This document shows, in pieces, positions 40,583 through 48,492 of a stretch of DNA of 64,000 nt. Origin of the DNA: Streptomyces rishiriensis (GTDB taxonomy: Bacteria; Actinomycetota; Actinomycetes; Streptomycetales; Streptomycetaceae); the NCBI RefSeq assembly GCF_003112535.1, contig NZ_BEWA01000025.1, positions 47,767 to 111,766 on the forward strand. The letters run 5' to 3'. The translations under genes were made by a program, and so were the position numbers. Below the pieces are notes generated by a model. The model was not told where the DNA came from, made no database searches, and worked only from the letters and a program-made list of their open reading frames with translations. The stretch's first letter is position 1; the number at the start of each line of letters is the position of its first letter.

Positions 40583-41902
40583 ATGGCCGCCGACCGGCAC
40601 ACCTACCGCATCACCGGCGGAGTACCGCTTCATGGCACGGTCGAAGCCTCTGGCGCGAAGAACGCCGTGACCAAGGAACTCGTTGCCACTCTGCTGACCG
40701 GCGAACCCTGCGTGCTCCATGGCGTGCCCCGCATCCTCGAGGTGGACCTCGTCCTCGGCATGCTCACCGAGCTGGGCACCCATGTGTCCTGGCTCGGCGA
40801 GCACACCGTCCGCGTTCACACCCCAGAGGTGACCAGCACCTCGCTGTCCTCTATGTACTCCGGCGTCAACCGGATCCCGATCCTCATGATGGGACCCCTG
40901 CTCCACCGGCGCGGCGAAACCGTCGTCCCACTTCCCGGTGGCTGCACCATCGGCAAGCGGCCCATCGACTTCCATCTCCGAGGTCTCGCCCAGATGGGTG
41001 CTGACATCGTGGACCGGCCCGGCTCTGTCAAGGTGTCTGCCGACCGGCTCACGGGTGCACACGTCCACTTGCCGTTTCCCTCGGTCGGCGCTACCGAGAA
41101 CCTGCTTCTGGCGGCCGTCCTCGCCAAGGGCACAACCGTCATCTCGAACGCGGCCGTCGAGCCCGAGATCGTCGACTTGGTGCTGATGCTCCAGAAGATG
41201 GGGGCTCTGATCACCATCGACACCGACCGTACGCTCACCGTCTCGGGCGTTGACGAACTCCGCGGTGCCGAGCACCACACCGTCGCCGACCGCATCGAGA
41301 TTGCCTCCTTCGCCGCGGCAGCAGTCGCTACCGATGGCCGCATCGAGGTGCGTGGCGCACGCCAGGATCACCTGATCACCTTTCTCAACGTACTGCGCCA
41401 CGTCGGCGGCGAGTTCAACGAGACGGAGCACGGCTTGGAGTTCTTCCGGGCCCGGCCGCTGACCGCCACCGACGTCGAGACCGGCGTCCACCCCGGCTTC
41501 ATGACTGACTGGCAGCAGCCGATGACGGTCCTGCTCACCCAGGCGACCGGCACTTCCGTCGTCCACGAGACGATCTATGAGGACCGGTTCGGCTATGCCC
41601 AGCAGCTCAGCGATTCCATGGGCGCCGGCATCGAGCTGACCACCCGGTGCTTGGGAGCTGCCGCCTGCCGATGGCACAACCGCGACTTCCAGCACACCGC
41701 CAAGATCACCGGCCCGACCCCGCTCAAAGCCGCAGACCTTGTCATTCCCGACCTGCGCGCTGGCTTCGGCTATGTCCTCGCCGCCCTCGTCGCGGACGGC
41801 ACAAGCACCATCAGTGGCACCCGCTACCTCGAACGCGGCTACGAGGAACCTGTCGCCAAGCTCACCGCAGTCGGCGCCAACATCACCACCCAACCCGCCT
41901 GA
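40583..41902 (+). CDS. MurA-like enolpyruvyl transferase
   Basis: 439 aa EPSP/MurA fold, start ATG 40583 with AGGAG 7 bases upstream. Family residues are kept: GTVEASGAKNAVTKELVATL (PEP/UDP-site Lys), LPGGCTIGKRPIDFHLRGLA with the catalytic Cys and the following Arg, TDWQQPMTVLLTQATG with the catalytic Asp, and the C-terminal PDLRAGFGYVLAALVADGTS with the PEP-binding Arg. It therefore should transfer enolpyruvyl from PEP to a sugar-nucleotide or nucleotide. The sequence is diverged from housekeeping MurA (SGVNRIPILMMGPLLHRRGE in place of the usual RASI..LGPLLAR.G), and the gene is coupled to a radical-SAM gene one base later. In nikkomycin/polyoxin assembly a MurA homologue makes 3'-enolpyruvyl-UMP for a radical-SAM enzyme; that parallel is inference. 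Confidence 0.92.
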   Translation: MAADRHTYRITGGVPLHGTVEASGAKNAVTKELVATLLTGEPCVLHGVPRILEVDLVLGMLTELGTHVSWLGEHTVRVHTPEVTSTSLSSMYSGVNRIPILMMGPLLHRRGETVVPLPGGCTIGKRPIDFHLRGLAQMGADIVDRPGSVKVSADRLTGAHVHLPFPSVGATENLLLAAVLAKGTTVISNAAVEPEIVDLVLMLQKMGALITIDTDRTLTVSGVDELRGAEHHTVADRIEIASFAAAAVATDGRIEVRGARQDHLITFLNVLRHVGGEFNETEHGLEFFRARPLTATDVETGVHPGFMTDWQQPMTVLLTQATGTSVVHETIYEDRFGYAQQLSDSMGAGIELTTRCLGAAACRWHNRDFQHTAKITGPTPLKAADLVIPDLRAGFGYVLAALVADGTSTISGTRYLERGYEEPVAKLTAVGANITTQPA

Positions 41903-41903
41903 C

Positions 41904-43115
41904 ATGTCCGTGCCGCCCGCCCACAGCCGGACGGGCGGCACCCCGGCCGAAGAGGACCCGTCCGTGCGAAATGCCTTACCTCTCCTACCTCCACAGCGGG
42001 TGTGGGAGCCGGTCATCGACCAGCACGACACCTGGCTCGCGATCAATCCGGATCAGGGCTGCCCCAAGGTCTGCGACTACTGTTACCTCCTCGACCGCGG
42101 TCAAACGCGCGTCAGGCCAGCTCAACTGGCCACCCCCCAGCGGACCGTCGACTTGCTCCTGTCGAGCCCCTACTACTACCGGCAAGCCGTCCTTGCCCTC
42201 TACACCTGCACCGATGCCCTCGCCACCCCACGCAACCGCGCCCACCTTGTCGGCCTCCTCGGCGAACTGGTCGCCAGGGGCGTACGCAACCCGGTGTGCC
42301 TGATCACCAAGTGCGCCGTCACCCAAGACGTCATAGATGCCATCCTCGCGGCGCGGGCGGACGGCATCCCCGTGATCGTGTACCTCAGCTACTCCGGGCT
42401 CGGCCCTGACATCGAACGCGGCATCGACCACGAAGCACTCCGTGCCAACTTCCCGCGTCTGAGCGAACACGGGATTCCCGTTATCCACTACTGGCGTCCG
42501 CTCATCCACGCTAACGCCGCCCCCGAGACGATCACCTATGTCCTGGACTGGGCCGCTCGCTATTCCACCTGTTCCGTAGCTGTCGGCCTCAAAGTCAAGC
42601 GAGGCTCCAGGAAGCAGATGGCAGACCTCTGGCCCGCACTGAGCGACGAAAACCTGCCCCTGGAGTCGGCCGACGCCGTATGGCCACGCGAGACCTGGCA
42701 ACTGCTGGACACCCTGCCGCTCCTATATCCCGACCACCCTATATATCAGACCAACTCCTGCGCCCTCGCTCACGTTCTGCGGCGCCCGGACAACCACAAT
42801 GTCCATGCCACCCCCAGCTGTACGGCCAACCACTGCCCGGTCAGTCAGCGCGAACGCTGCGCCACCGCCTCCCCGCCCCCGGTCAATGTAGACGCCATCC
42901 GGAACCAGCTCGTGTGGCTCGGCGTGCCTACGCTCCCAGTCTTCGACTGGGACGCAACGACACGCACCGTAACCATTCAGGGAGCCCTCAGCCTCCGTGA
43001 CCGCAGCAACATCGCCCAACGGCTCGGCATCGCCGTCCAAGCTGCACGAGGCAGCAATGAGCAGTACTGGTCTGGCCGACTCGAAGGCCGACAACCCATC
43101 ATCGTCGACTCGTAA
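41904..43115 (+). CDS. Radical-SAM protein (spore-photoproduct-lyase-like)
   Basis: 403 aa if started at ATG 41904, one base after the MurA-like stop (TGACATG); GTG 41964 with AGAGGA upstream is an alternative. The 4Fe-4S motif is GCPKVCDYCYLLDRGQ (CxxxCxxC) at about residue 50, followed by TIM-barrel signatures CLITKCAVTQDVIDAILAAR, VIVYLSYSGLGPDIERGIDH and SVAVGLKVKRGSRKQMADLW. Extra cysteines in TPSCTANHCPVSQRERCATA suggest a C-terminal auxiliary cluster or zinc site. It resembles SPL-family radical-SAM proteins. Its substrate is probably the product of the adjacent enolpyruvyl transferase. Confidence 0.88.
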   Translation: MSVPPAHSRTGGTPAEEDPSVRNALPLLPPQRVWEPVIDQHDTWLAINPDQGCPKVCDYCYLLDRGQTRVRPAQLATPQRTVDLLLSSPYYYRQAVLALYTCTDALATPRNRAHLVGLLGELVARGVRNPVCLITKCAVTQDVIDAILAARADGIPVIVYLSYSGLGPDIERGIDHEALRANFPRLSEHGIPVIHYWRPLIHANAAPETITYVLDWAARYSTCSVAVGLKVKRGSRKQMADLWPALSDENLPLESADAVWPRETWQLLDTLPLLYPDHPIYQTNSCALAHVLRRPDNHNVHATPSCTANHCPVSQRERCATASPPPVNVDAIRNQLVWLGVPTLPVFDWDATTRTVTIQGALSLRDRSNIAQRLGIAVQAARGSNEQYWSGRLEGRQPIIVDS

Positions 43116-43449
43116 CGGCTGCTCCGAAACGCCGAAGAAGCATGAGGCAGCGGCGTCTGGAAGATCGAACGAGAGCTACGTCAATGGCTTCAAGACGGAC
43201 TTGGCGCGCTCTCTCGTCCTTCTCCGGAAACAACGTGGTTGGTCGGTGTACGACTTGGAACGGCGAACAGGAGTCAGCCGGTCGACGCTTTCGCGGATCG
43301 AACGAGCCGTGACCGAACCGACGACGACCGTATTAGTAAAGGTTTGTTTGGCATACGGCTGTCCCGCGTCACGTCTTGTGGCTGAAATCGAATCTCGGCT
43401 GCCCCGGCCTAACGACTCCAGCACATCCGCCGAGCAAGTCACGGATTGA
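43057..43449 (+). CDS. XRE-family HTH regulator
   Basis: 130 aa from ATG 43057, overlapping the end of the radical-SAM gene by 59 bases in another frame. HTH: LARSLVLLRKQRGWSVYDLE then RRTGVSRSTLSRIERAVTEP and TTTVLVKVCLAYGCPASRLV, a full five-helix Cro/CI domain; the first 55 residues are polar and unstructured. The overlap means it is translated with the pathway genes, suggesting a cluster-specific regulator. Confidence 0.83.
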   Translation: MSSTGLADSKADNPSSSTRNGCSETPKKHEAAASGRSNESYVNGFKTDLARSLVLLRKQRGWSVYDLERRTGVSRSTLSRIERAVTEPTTTVLVKVCLAYGCPASRLVAEIESRLPRPNDSSTSAEQVTD

Positions 43450-43488
43450 CGAACAGATTCGCTGACCGTGCCCAGTAGGGTCGTTGGT

Positions 43489-43840
43489 ATGAGTACACCC
43501 ACGGAAGGGCTGACTCTGGGGGGCCGTCAGCGCGATCGTCGAGAAGAAGATTCTCACCAACAAGGTCCGCATCTATCGGCCTGGCGAGCCGGTCTTCAAT
43601 CCGGACACGGGACAGTACGAGCCCGGCCCGCCAAGCACCATCTATGAGGGCCCGGGGGCGATCTTCCCGACCGGAGGTCCTTCCGTCGTCCTGCACCTCG
43701 CCGGACAGGCGTACGTGGACGACACCCCGTCCCGCTACCGACTGCTTACTCCGCTGTCGGCGCCGGTCGCCTCGCGCGAGGACACCGTGGCCGTCGTAGA
43801 GGCCGAAGACGAGTCGGCCATCGGCCGGACCTGGCGCGTC
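43489..43840 (+). pseudogene. Phage DUF6093-type head-tail gene, frameshifted and cut by a CRISPR array
   Basis: ATG 43489 starts MSTPTEGLTLG; after one extra G in a G6 run at about 43520 the next frame gives AIVEKKILTNKVRIYRPGEP, NPDTGQYEPGPPSTIYEGPG and a last IGRTWRV. The pattern (DPDTG.....YEG.GA..P.GG...V...Q.Y......Y....PL.AP ... IGRTWRV) is that of DUF6093, a head-closure/tail-completion family of actinophages. It stops exactly where the first CRISPR repeat begins (43841). Confidence 0.65.
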
Positions 43841-44126
43841 GTCCTCCCCGCCGTCGCGGGGGTGCTTCGGAGGCCGGGGCCGGCGAGCACACACCGGGCC
43901 AGTCCTCCCCGCCGACGCGGGGGTGCTTCGAAGAACAGATCCCTGTGCTTCACGGTGTACCCGTCCTCCCCGCCGTCGCGGGGGTGCTTCGGAGTTGGAG
44001 AACAGCGGCATCACCCGGACCGAGTCCTCCCCGCCGACGCGGGGGTGCTTCGCCTCCGGGCATCGCACAGACCAGTTCAAGCGTCGGGCACCAGGTGGTC
44101 CTCCTCGATGACGCGGGGGTGCTTCG
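43841..44126 (+). CRISPR. Mini CRISPR array, type I-E-like repeats, no cas genes
   Basis: Four 29-base repeats at 43841-43869, 43902-43930, 43963-43991 and 44024-44052 start GTCCTCCCCGCC, continue (G/T... variants) GACGCGGGG or GTCGCGGGG and end GGTGCTTCG. The three spacers are each 32 bases (43870-43901, 43931-43962, 43992-44023). A fifth, degenerate repeat (GTCCTCCTCGATGACGCGGG...) lies at 44098-44126 after a 45-base gap. The repeat matches the streptomycete type I-E consensus, with GCGGGG/CCCCGC arms. The degenerate repeat at the right suggests the leader side is at the left, yet phage coding sequence, not an AT-rich leader, lies there. Confidence 0.92.
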
Positions 44127-44499
44127 CTACGCTCCACCTGAGCCCGACCCACGCGACATCACCACAGACCAGATCGCCGGCATGCCCGAAGGCGCGGCCC
44201 ACGTCGTCGTGAAACTGGTCGAGTACGAAGCGAAAGAGTCACCGGAAACCGTCTGCGCACGCGACGCCGACAAACCGGAGTGCCTGATCCAGGGCATCGA
44301 ATACCGCGACCAGGGCTACGCCCACGCCCAGCGGTGGATCGACAACAGCCGCGGCTCGGATCGTGACGGAGTCGGGTCAGAGACGCGCCGACGCTGTAGT
44401 GCAGACCACATCGCTGAACTGGCTGCGCGAGACCCTCGGCGAGCAGAAAAGCTGACGCGTGCTGAACTTATGCCCACGCCCGTACCGTCGGGGGTGTAA
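44127..44499 (+). pseudogene. Unrecognised fragment following the CRISPR array
   Basis: The frame after the last repeat reads YAPPEPDPRDITTDQIAGMP, HVVVKLVEYEAKESPETVCA and PECLIQGIEYRDQGYAHAQR, with natural codon use, then a different-looking tail to the stop at 44497-44499. No start codon precedes it, so the 5' part is lost or replaced by the array. Family unknown; a phage origin is possible given the DUF6093 remnant. Confidence 0.4.
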
Positions 44500-44870
44500 G
44501 CGGTGAATGTTCGAGCTGAGCCCCTTGGGGTCGGGCGTTGGTTGGGCAGGGGCATCAGTTGGACGGCATCGCGGTGAGCCGCTTGAGCTGACCAGAGGCA
44601 GGCGTGCTGGGAGTCCCGTTTCGCTCGCTGGGGTCGGCGGGCTGGCAGATGAGACGTTCCACGATCTCGGCCCGCTCGCTGATCTGCGTGTGTGGGGCGG
44701 GTTCTGCCGCTGTTTCGTAGGCGTGGGGGCGCTGCCGTGTCTGTGATTCGCAGGTGAAGGCGTGATCGGGTGTGGCTGGCGGTACGGGCCGAGCGGGTGG
44801 TGCCGGGGAGGAGCCGGATGGAGCGCTCGGGCAGCCGCGTGGCCTCCCGTGGGGAGCCGGGAGGCGCGGC
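44500..44870. other. Unrecognised; possible minus-strand C-terminal fragment
   Basis: On the minus strand at about 44570-44740 a frame gives AYETAAEPAPHTQISERAEI then VERLICQPADPSERNGTPST before a stop, natural in composition but without a start or known family. Confidence 0.35.
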
Positions 44871-44934
44871 GGGCCCTGTCGTACACGGGACGACAGGGCC
44901 CGGCCAGGGTGTCCTCCGCCTGGAATAGCGGAGG
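44871..44934. terminator. Tandem hairpins
   Basis: GGGCCCTGTCGT (44871-44882) pairs perfectly with ACGACAGGGCCC (44890-44901), and CCTCCGC (44913-44919) with GCGGAGG (44928-44934). Two adjacent hairpins are typical of a strong, possibly bidirectional, terminator. Confidence 0.65.
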
Positions 44935-45062
44935 TGTGCCTGTGGGCACACCATGCATCAGATACCAGCCACGGCGATAGATATCGGCCACGACTGATTC
45001 ATGCGATCGACGCGGCGACCGGCAGGCCAGCTGTGGTGTCGCAAGCGCCGCAGTTGTCGGTG

Positions 45063-45947
45063 TCAGTTGAGGACTTGGAGTTCTGCGACAGGGATGGCGA
45101 CCTGGGACCGGCGGGTCTGGGTGAGCTGTCCGGCCTGCCCGGCGGCGCCGGCCGTGATCCGCCAGTCGATGGTCCACGTGGATGTCGCCGTGACCCGGTA
45201 GCGGCCTCCGGTCTGGCCGGCGGAGGTATGCGTGTAGGTGTGTCCGCACGTCGGAGAGTTGGTGTTGCCTGCCGCCACTGTGTAGGGCGTGCCGGGTCCG
45301 GCACAGGCCACGACCCCACCGTCACCCATCTGCCACACGATCTTCGAGACCTTGGCGGTCGCCCTGACGCTCACGCCGCCTGCCGAGGCGCTCGCGGTAT
45401 TGGGCCCGAACGTCGTAGCGCTCTGGTTGACCCACATCCACATCGGCATCCCGACCAGATACTTCCCGGCGGCCCTCGGGCTGGCGATGTCGGGTCCGGC
45501 GAGCTTCATGGTGTCGACGGCCCGCTGCGCCAGAACGGCCGGGTCTACGGCGGTGGCCGCAGGCGGCGGGTCGGCGAGCCACTGGTTCCGCTCGATGGAG
45601 TTGGGGCTGTGGAGGTAGTGGCAGGTCTGCTGGTAGACGGCGCCGTCGCCGGGCGGGTGCCCTTCCCAGTCCAGGGAAGCTGCCGGGGGCTGGGGTGAGA
45701 GCAGTTCGTAGGTGCATGTCCACGGATTGCTGTCCGTGCTGCTCCCACCACCGCCCTGGGGTGCGTTTCCCGCACTGCCGCCGGTGCCGCTGCCCGTCTG
45801 GCCAGGGGCGTCGGCTTCCACTTCGCAGATGTAGTCGCCACAGACCACACCGCCGCCTGGCCCGTCGGCGAAGGCGGTGGGCGCCGAACCGAACACGGCC
45901 GCCAGGGCGACGATGGCCGCGGCCGCCGTCCTGGTCCGGGTCAGCAC
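45063..45947 (-). CDS. Secreted hypothetical protein of integrative-element type
   Basis: 294 aa. Signal peptide at residues 1-27 (RTAAAAIVALAAVFGSAPTA then FADG). The mature part is rich in Gly/Ser/Pro, has several cysteines (VVCGDYICEVEAD, PWTCTYELLS, QQTCHYLHSP) and a C-terminal immunoglobulin-like half (GVSVRATAKVSKIVWQMGDG, GRYRVTATSTWTIDWRITAG). Proteins of this layout are encoded in Streptomyces integrative conjugative elements next to a second small exported protein, as here (45941). Function unknown. Overlaps the upstream gene by 7 bases, so coupled. Confidence 0.75.
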   Translation of the reverse strand: MLTRTRTAAAAIVALAAVFGSAPTAFADGPGGGVVCGDYICEVEADAPGQTGSGTGGSAGNAPQGGGGSSTDSNPWTCTYELLSPQPPAASLDWEGHPPGDGAVYQQTCHYLHSPNSIERNQWLADPPPAATAVDPAVLAQRAVDTMKLAGPDIASPRAAGKYLVGMPMWMWVNQSATTFGPNTASASAGGVSVRATAKVSKIVWQMGDGGVVACAGPGTPYTVAAGNTNSPTCGHTYTHTSAGQTGGRYRVTATSTWTIDWRITAGAAGQAGQLTQTRRSQVAIPVAELQVLN

Positions 45948-46260
45948 TTCTTGCCCTGCGGCTCGTCACGGACGACCCGCCAGCCCTGCGGCCACTTCTC
46001 CAGCGTGGTCAGCACCTGGTACTTGGTGAGCCGGTTCGTGGGCAGCTTCACGGGCTTGCGAGTGTCGGCGATGACAGGCTGCCACTGGGAGACGTCTAAG
46101 CAACTGGACAGCGTCACCCTCGGCGTCGGGCTGTCCAACTCGGTCTTGGTGACCACCGCATCCGAGAAGGTGACCTTCCCCAGATAGATCCGGCCCCGCG
46201 CGTGAGCGCGTTGCGCATCGCTCTCCGCCTTCGACAATGTTTCGGACGCCGCGTACTGCT
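45941..46260 (-). pseudogene. C-terminal part of a hypothetical gene interrupted by an IS5 element
   Basis: The minus strand reads YAASETLSKAESDAQRAHAR-like sequence from the IS junction, then GRIYLGKVTFSDAVVTKTEL, RVTLSSCLDVSQWQPVIADT and a final KWPQGWRVVRDEPQGKKC. This is the extracellular NTF2-like C-terminal domain common in mobile-element lipoprotein-type genes. The reading frame continues to the IS end at 46261, so the N-terminus was separated by the insertion; a matching N-terminus was not recognised beyond 47119. Confidence 0.65.
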
Positions 46261-47119
46261 TTACAGGTCATCTCAATTGGTGAGTCTGCGGTAGCAGATG
46301 AGGGTGCAGGCGATGCTGGTGAAGGCCAGAAAGTGGCTGGCTTTGCGTTTGTAGCGGCGATGCAGGCGTCGGCATCCGGCAAGCCAGGCCATGGTGCGTT
46401 CGATGGTCCGGCGGTGTCGGCCCAGCCGCTGGCTGGAGTCTGTGCCCTTGCGTGCGATGCGGGGCGTGATGCCACGGCCGCGTAACCATCGCCGCAGGTG
46501 GCCGTAGTCGTAGCCCTTGTCTGCGTGGAGCTTTTCGGGCCTGCGTCGCCGTCGGCCGCGGCGGGAGCGGATCGGCGGGATTCCCTGCAACAGCGGGATC
46601 AGAGCCTGGCTGTCATGGACGTTGGCACCCGAGATGCCGACGGAGATGGGCAGACCGGTCCGCTCAGTGACCAAATGGATCTTCGAGCCGTACTTGCCCC
46701 GGTCTACAGGATTCGGGCCTGTCAGCTCCCCCTTTTCAAGGCCCGTATGTTCACGGAGTCGATCGCGCACCGCGTCCAGTCCAACTCACCGCGGGAACCG
46801 AGCTCGTCGAGGACCAGGCGGTGCAGCTTCGCCCACACCCTGGCCTTCGACCATTCCGTGAATCGCCGGTGAGCCGTGGCTCCCGACGGTCCGAACGATG
46901 CGGACGGCACCTGCTGCCACGTGCAGCCCGACGTCGCCACGAACACGATCGCGGCCAGCACTTCGCGGTCACCGTGCCGACGTCGGCCTCCACCTTGCGG
47001 ACGGGTCGGCGCCTCCGGCACCACCCGCTGGAACAACTCCCACAGCTCATCCGGCACCAGCCGCTCGACGATCCCCACACCGGCAGGTTATCGAACACGC
47101 CAAATGAGATGACCTGTAA
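46261..47119. mobile_element. IS5-family element (IS427-like), apparently intact
   Basis: Ends: TTACAGGTCATCTCAATTGG (46261-46280) and its complement at 47100-47119 (19 of 20 bases). Carries one transposase in two overlapping frames. It interrupts the hypothetical gene at 45941. Flanking bases include TTA/TAA that are part of the palindromic ends, so the target duplication cannot be separated. Confidence 0.88.
46273..47078 (-). CDS. IS5-family transposase made by programmed frameshift
   Basis: First frame from 47078: VERLVPDELWELFQRVVPEA, ATSGCTWQQVPSASFGPSGA and RRFTEWSKARVWAKLHRLVL with the first catalytic Asp in CAIDSVNIRALKRGS. Second frame (46273-46770): LTGPNPVDRGKYGSKIHLVT, GANVHDSQALIPLL with the second Asp, KLHADKGYDYGHLRRWLRGR and the Glu box GRHRRTIERTMAWLAGCRRL. 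The frames overlap at AAAAGGGGG near 46735, a typical slippery sequence, so a fused 268-aa protein is expected. All DDE residues are present. Confidence 0.88.
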
Positions 47120-47140
47120 GGAGGAGGTCGCACGCCGCTA

Positions 47141-47312
47141 GGGCGTCCTGACCTCCTGGACGTGCTGAAGAACGCCGAATTCCTGAGCGGTTTCACTGCC
47201 TCGACCTGGGACCGGTCGCCGCCGTATCCCGCCCCCGCAGCCCGGCGGATGCCACCGATTGCTCGCGGACGGAGAAGCGAGAAGAACTTCCAGGACCTCA
47301 CCGACCTCGGAT
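47141..47312 (+). pseudogene. Tn3-family transposase scrap
   Basis: The plus frame reads RPDLLDVLKNAEFLSGFTAS, matching LDLLDVLKEADFLTGFTDEF of Tn3-type transposases, and then diverges (RRMPPIARGRRSEKNFQDLT) to a stop. Only about 20-25 residues are convincing. Confidence 0.4.
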
Positions 47313-47447
47313 GAACGTGGGCGCGTCGCGGACCTCGGTCTGACACGCTCCTGCGCAGCGCGGGACCGTGCGGCGATCGTCGGGCACGTCGCGCACCTCA
47401 CGTCCAAGTGGAGGCGGGCCGGAAGCCCCGGCCCGCCCACCGCGGCG

Positions 47448-48344
47448 TCAGGCCTTCAGCGCTTCGCTGAGGGTCGAAGGCTTGAGTCCGAAGGTGTCGC
47501 GGATATCGCTGTCGTCCACGATGAACGGACGCTCGGACATGTAACCCATCTCGGCGAACTCCCGCCACAGTGGATCGGTGAAAGCCAGCAGTGTCAGGTC
47601 CCGTTCGGTGAGCGGCTCCAACCGCGGTTCGGGCGTTCCGTGGAGTTCGGCGAGGCCGGTCGCGGCCTGGCGCAGGGTTGTGGTGATGACCGGGGCGTGC
47701 CAGGCCCGCCCCCAGGTCCGCTCGTCGCCGCTGACCGCCACCAGTGCCGCTGCGACGTCCTCGGTGTACGAAAACGAATGCGCCGTATCGGGGTTGCCAT
47801 GGACGAGAGCCAGTTCACCTTCGCGGACCCGAGGCGCGACCAGCAGCGTGAACGCTGAGACTGCGCCTGGGCCCAGGTACTGGCCAGCTCGCACTTCGGT
47901 GGCCCGCAGCCGCCCTTCGTCGTGGGCATCCTTGGCCTGCCGCCACAGCTCGGCCCTCACTCGGCCCTTTCGGGTGTTCGGGACCATCGGGGTGCGCTCG
48001 GTGACTGGCCCGGTGGTCTGCTGATAGCCGTAGTGGTTACCGAGCATCACGTAGTCGGCCCCGGCCCGCTCGGTCGCGGCGAGGATCGAAGCGAACAACG
48101 GTGGCATGGTCTCTGGCCAAGTCTGGTAGGCGGTCATGGCGGCGTTGAAGACCGTGGTCGCTCCGGCCAGTGCCTCGGCCAGTTCGTCAGTCCGGCCCGC
48201 GTCCAGGGCGATCCGTTCGATGCCGGGGTGGTCAGGGCCGCTGCCGCTGCGGGTAATGAGGCGGACCCGCTTGCCGCTGTCGGCCAGTTGCCTGGCGGTC
48301 GCGACCCCTGTCGCGCCTGCCCCGATGACGACTGATTCAGCCAT
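47448..48344 (-). CDS. NAD-dependent epimerase/dehydratase-like protein
   Basis: 298 aa. MAESVVIGAGATGVATARQL is the Rossmann start (GAGATGVA in place of GxxGxxG), then GATTVFNAAMTAYQTWPETM, DYVMLGNHYGYQQTTGPVTE with the pathway-type Tyr, and AHSFSYTEDVAAALVAVSGD. Extended-SDR shape; the Y..K pair is not canonical, so it may bind NAD(P) without epimerase activity. Start ATG 48344 with GGAG about 8 bases upstream, not the longer frame to 48581. Diverges from the GlxA-type regulator gene 148 bp away, which probably controls it. Confidence 0.87.
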   Translation of the reverse strand: MAESVVIGAGATGVATARQLADSGKRVRLITRSGSGPDHPGIERIALDAGRTDELAEALAGATTVFNAAMTAYQTWPETMPPLFASILAATERAGADYVMLGNHYGYQQTTGPVTERTPMVPNTRKGRVRAELWRQAKDAHDEGRLRATEVRAGQYLGPGAVSAFTLLVAPRVREGELALVHGNPDTAHSFSYTEDVAAALVAVSGDERTWGRAWHAPVITTTLRQAATGLAELHGTPEPRLEPLTERDLTLLAFTDPLWREFAEMGYMSERPFIVDDSDIRDTFGLKPSTLSEALKA

Positions 48345-48474
48345 GACGTTGTCTCCGTTATCCGTCAAAAATGGAACGCTTCCCTGAAGAGGGAAACGTG
48401 GTTCGCGGGGCCCCGACCGCTTGGCCAACTGTGCCGTGCGGCCGCAGGGTAGGGTCAGTGGCCTGAAAGCCACG

Positions 48475-48488
48475 AGATCCAAGGATCT
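48475..48488. promoter_or_regulatory. AGATCC-AA-GGATCT inverted repeat at the glxA-like leader
   Basis: AGATCC (48475-48480) and GGATCT (48483-48488) form a palindrome that ends 4 bases before the regulator's ATG; it contains the ribosome site AAGGAT. TAGGGT at 48449 could be the -10 box. Candidate autoregulatory site. Confidence 0.4.
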
Positions 48489-48492
48489 AGCC

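Noticed and set aside
44053..44097. A fourth CRISPR spacer of normal length
   Set aside because: The gap before the last repeat is 45 bases and that repeat is degenerate, so I did not count it as a regular repeat-spacer unit.
43489..45060. Possible cas genes near the CRISPR array
   Set aside because: No helicase, Cascade, Cas1 or Cas2 motifs on either strand between 40 and 50 kb; the neighbours are a regulator, phage and element genes.
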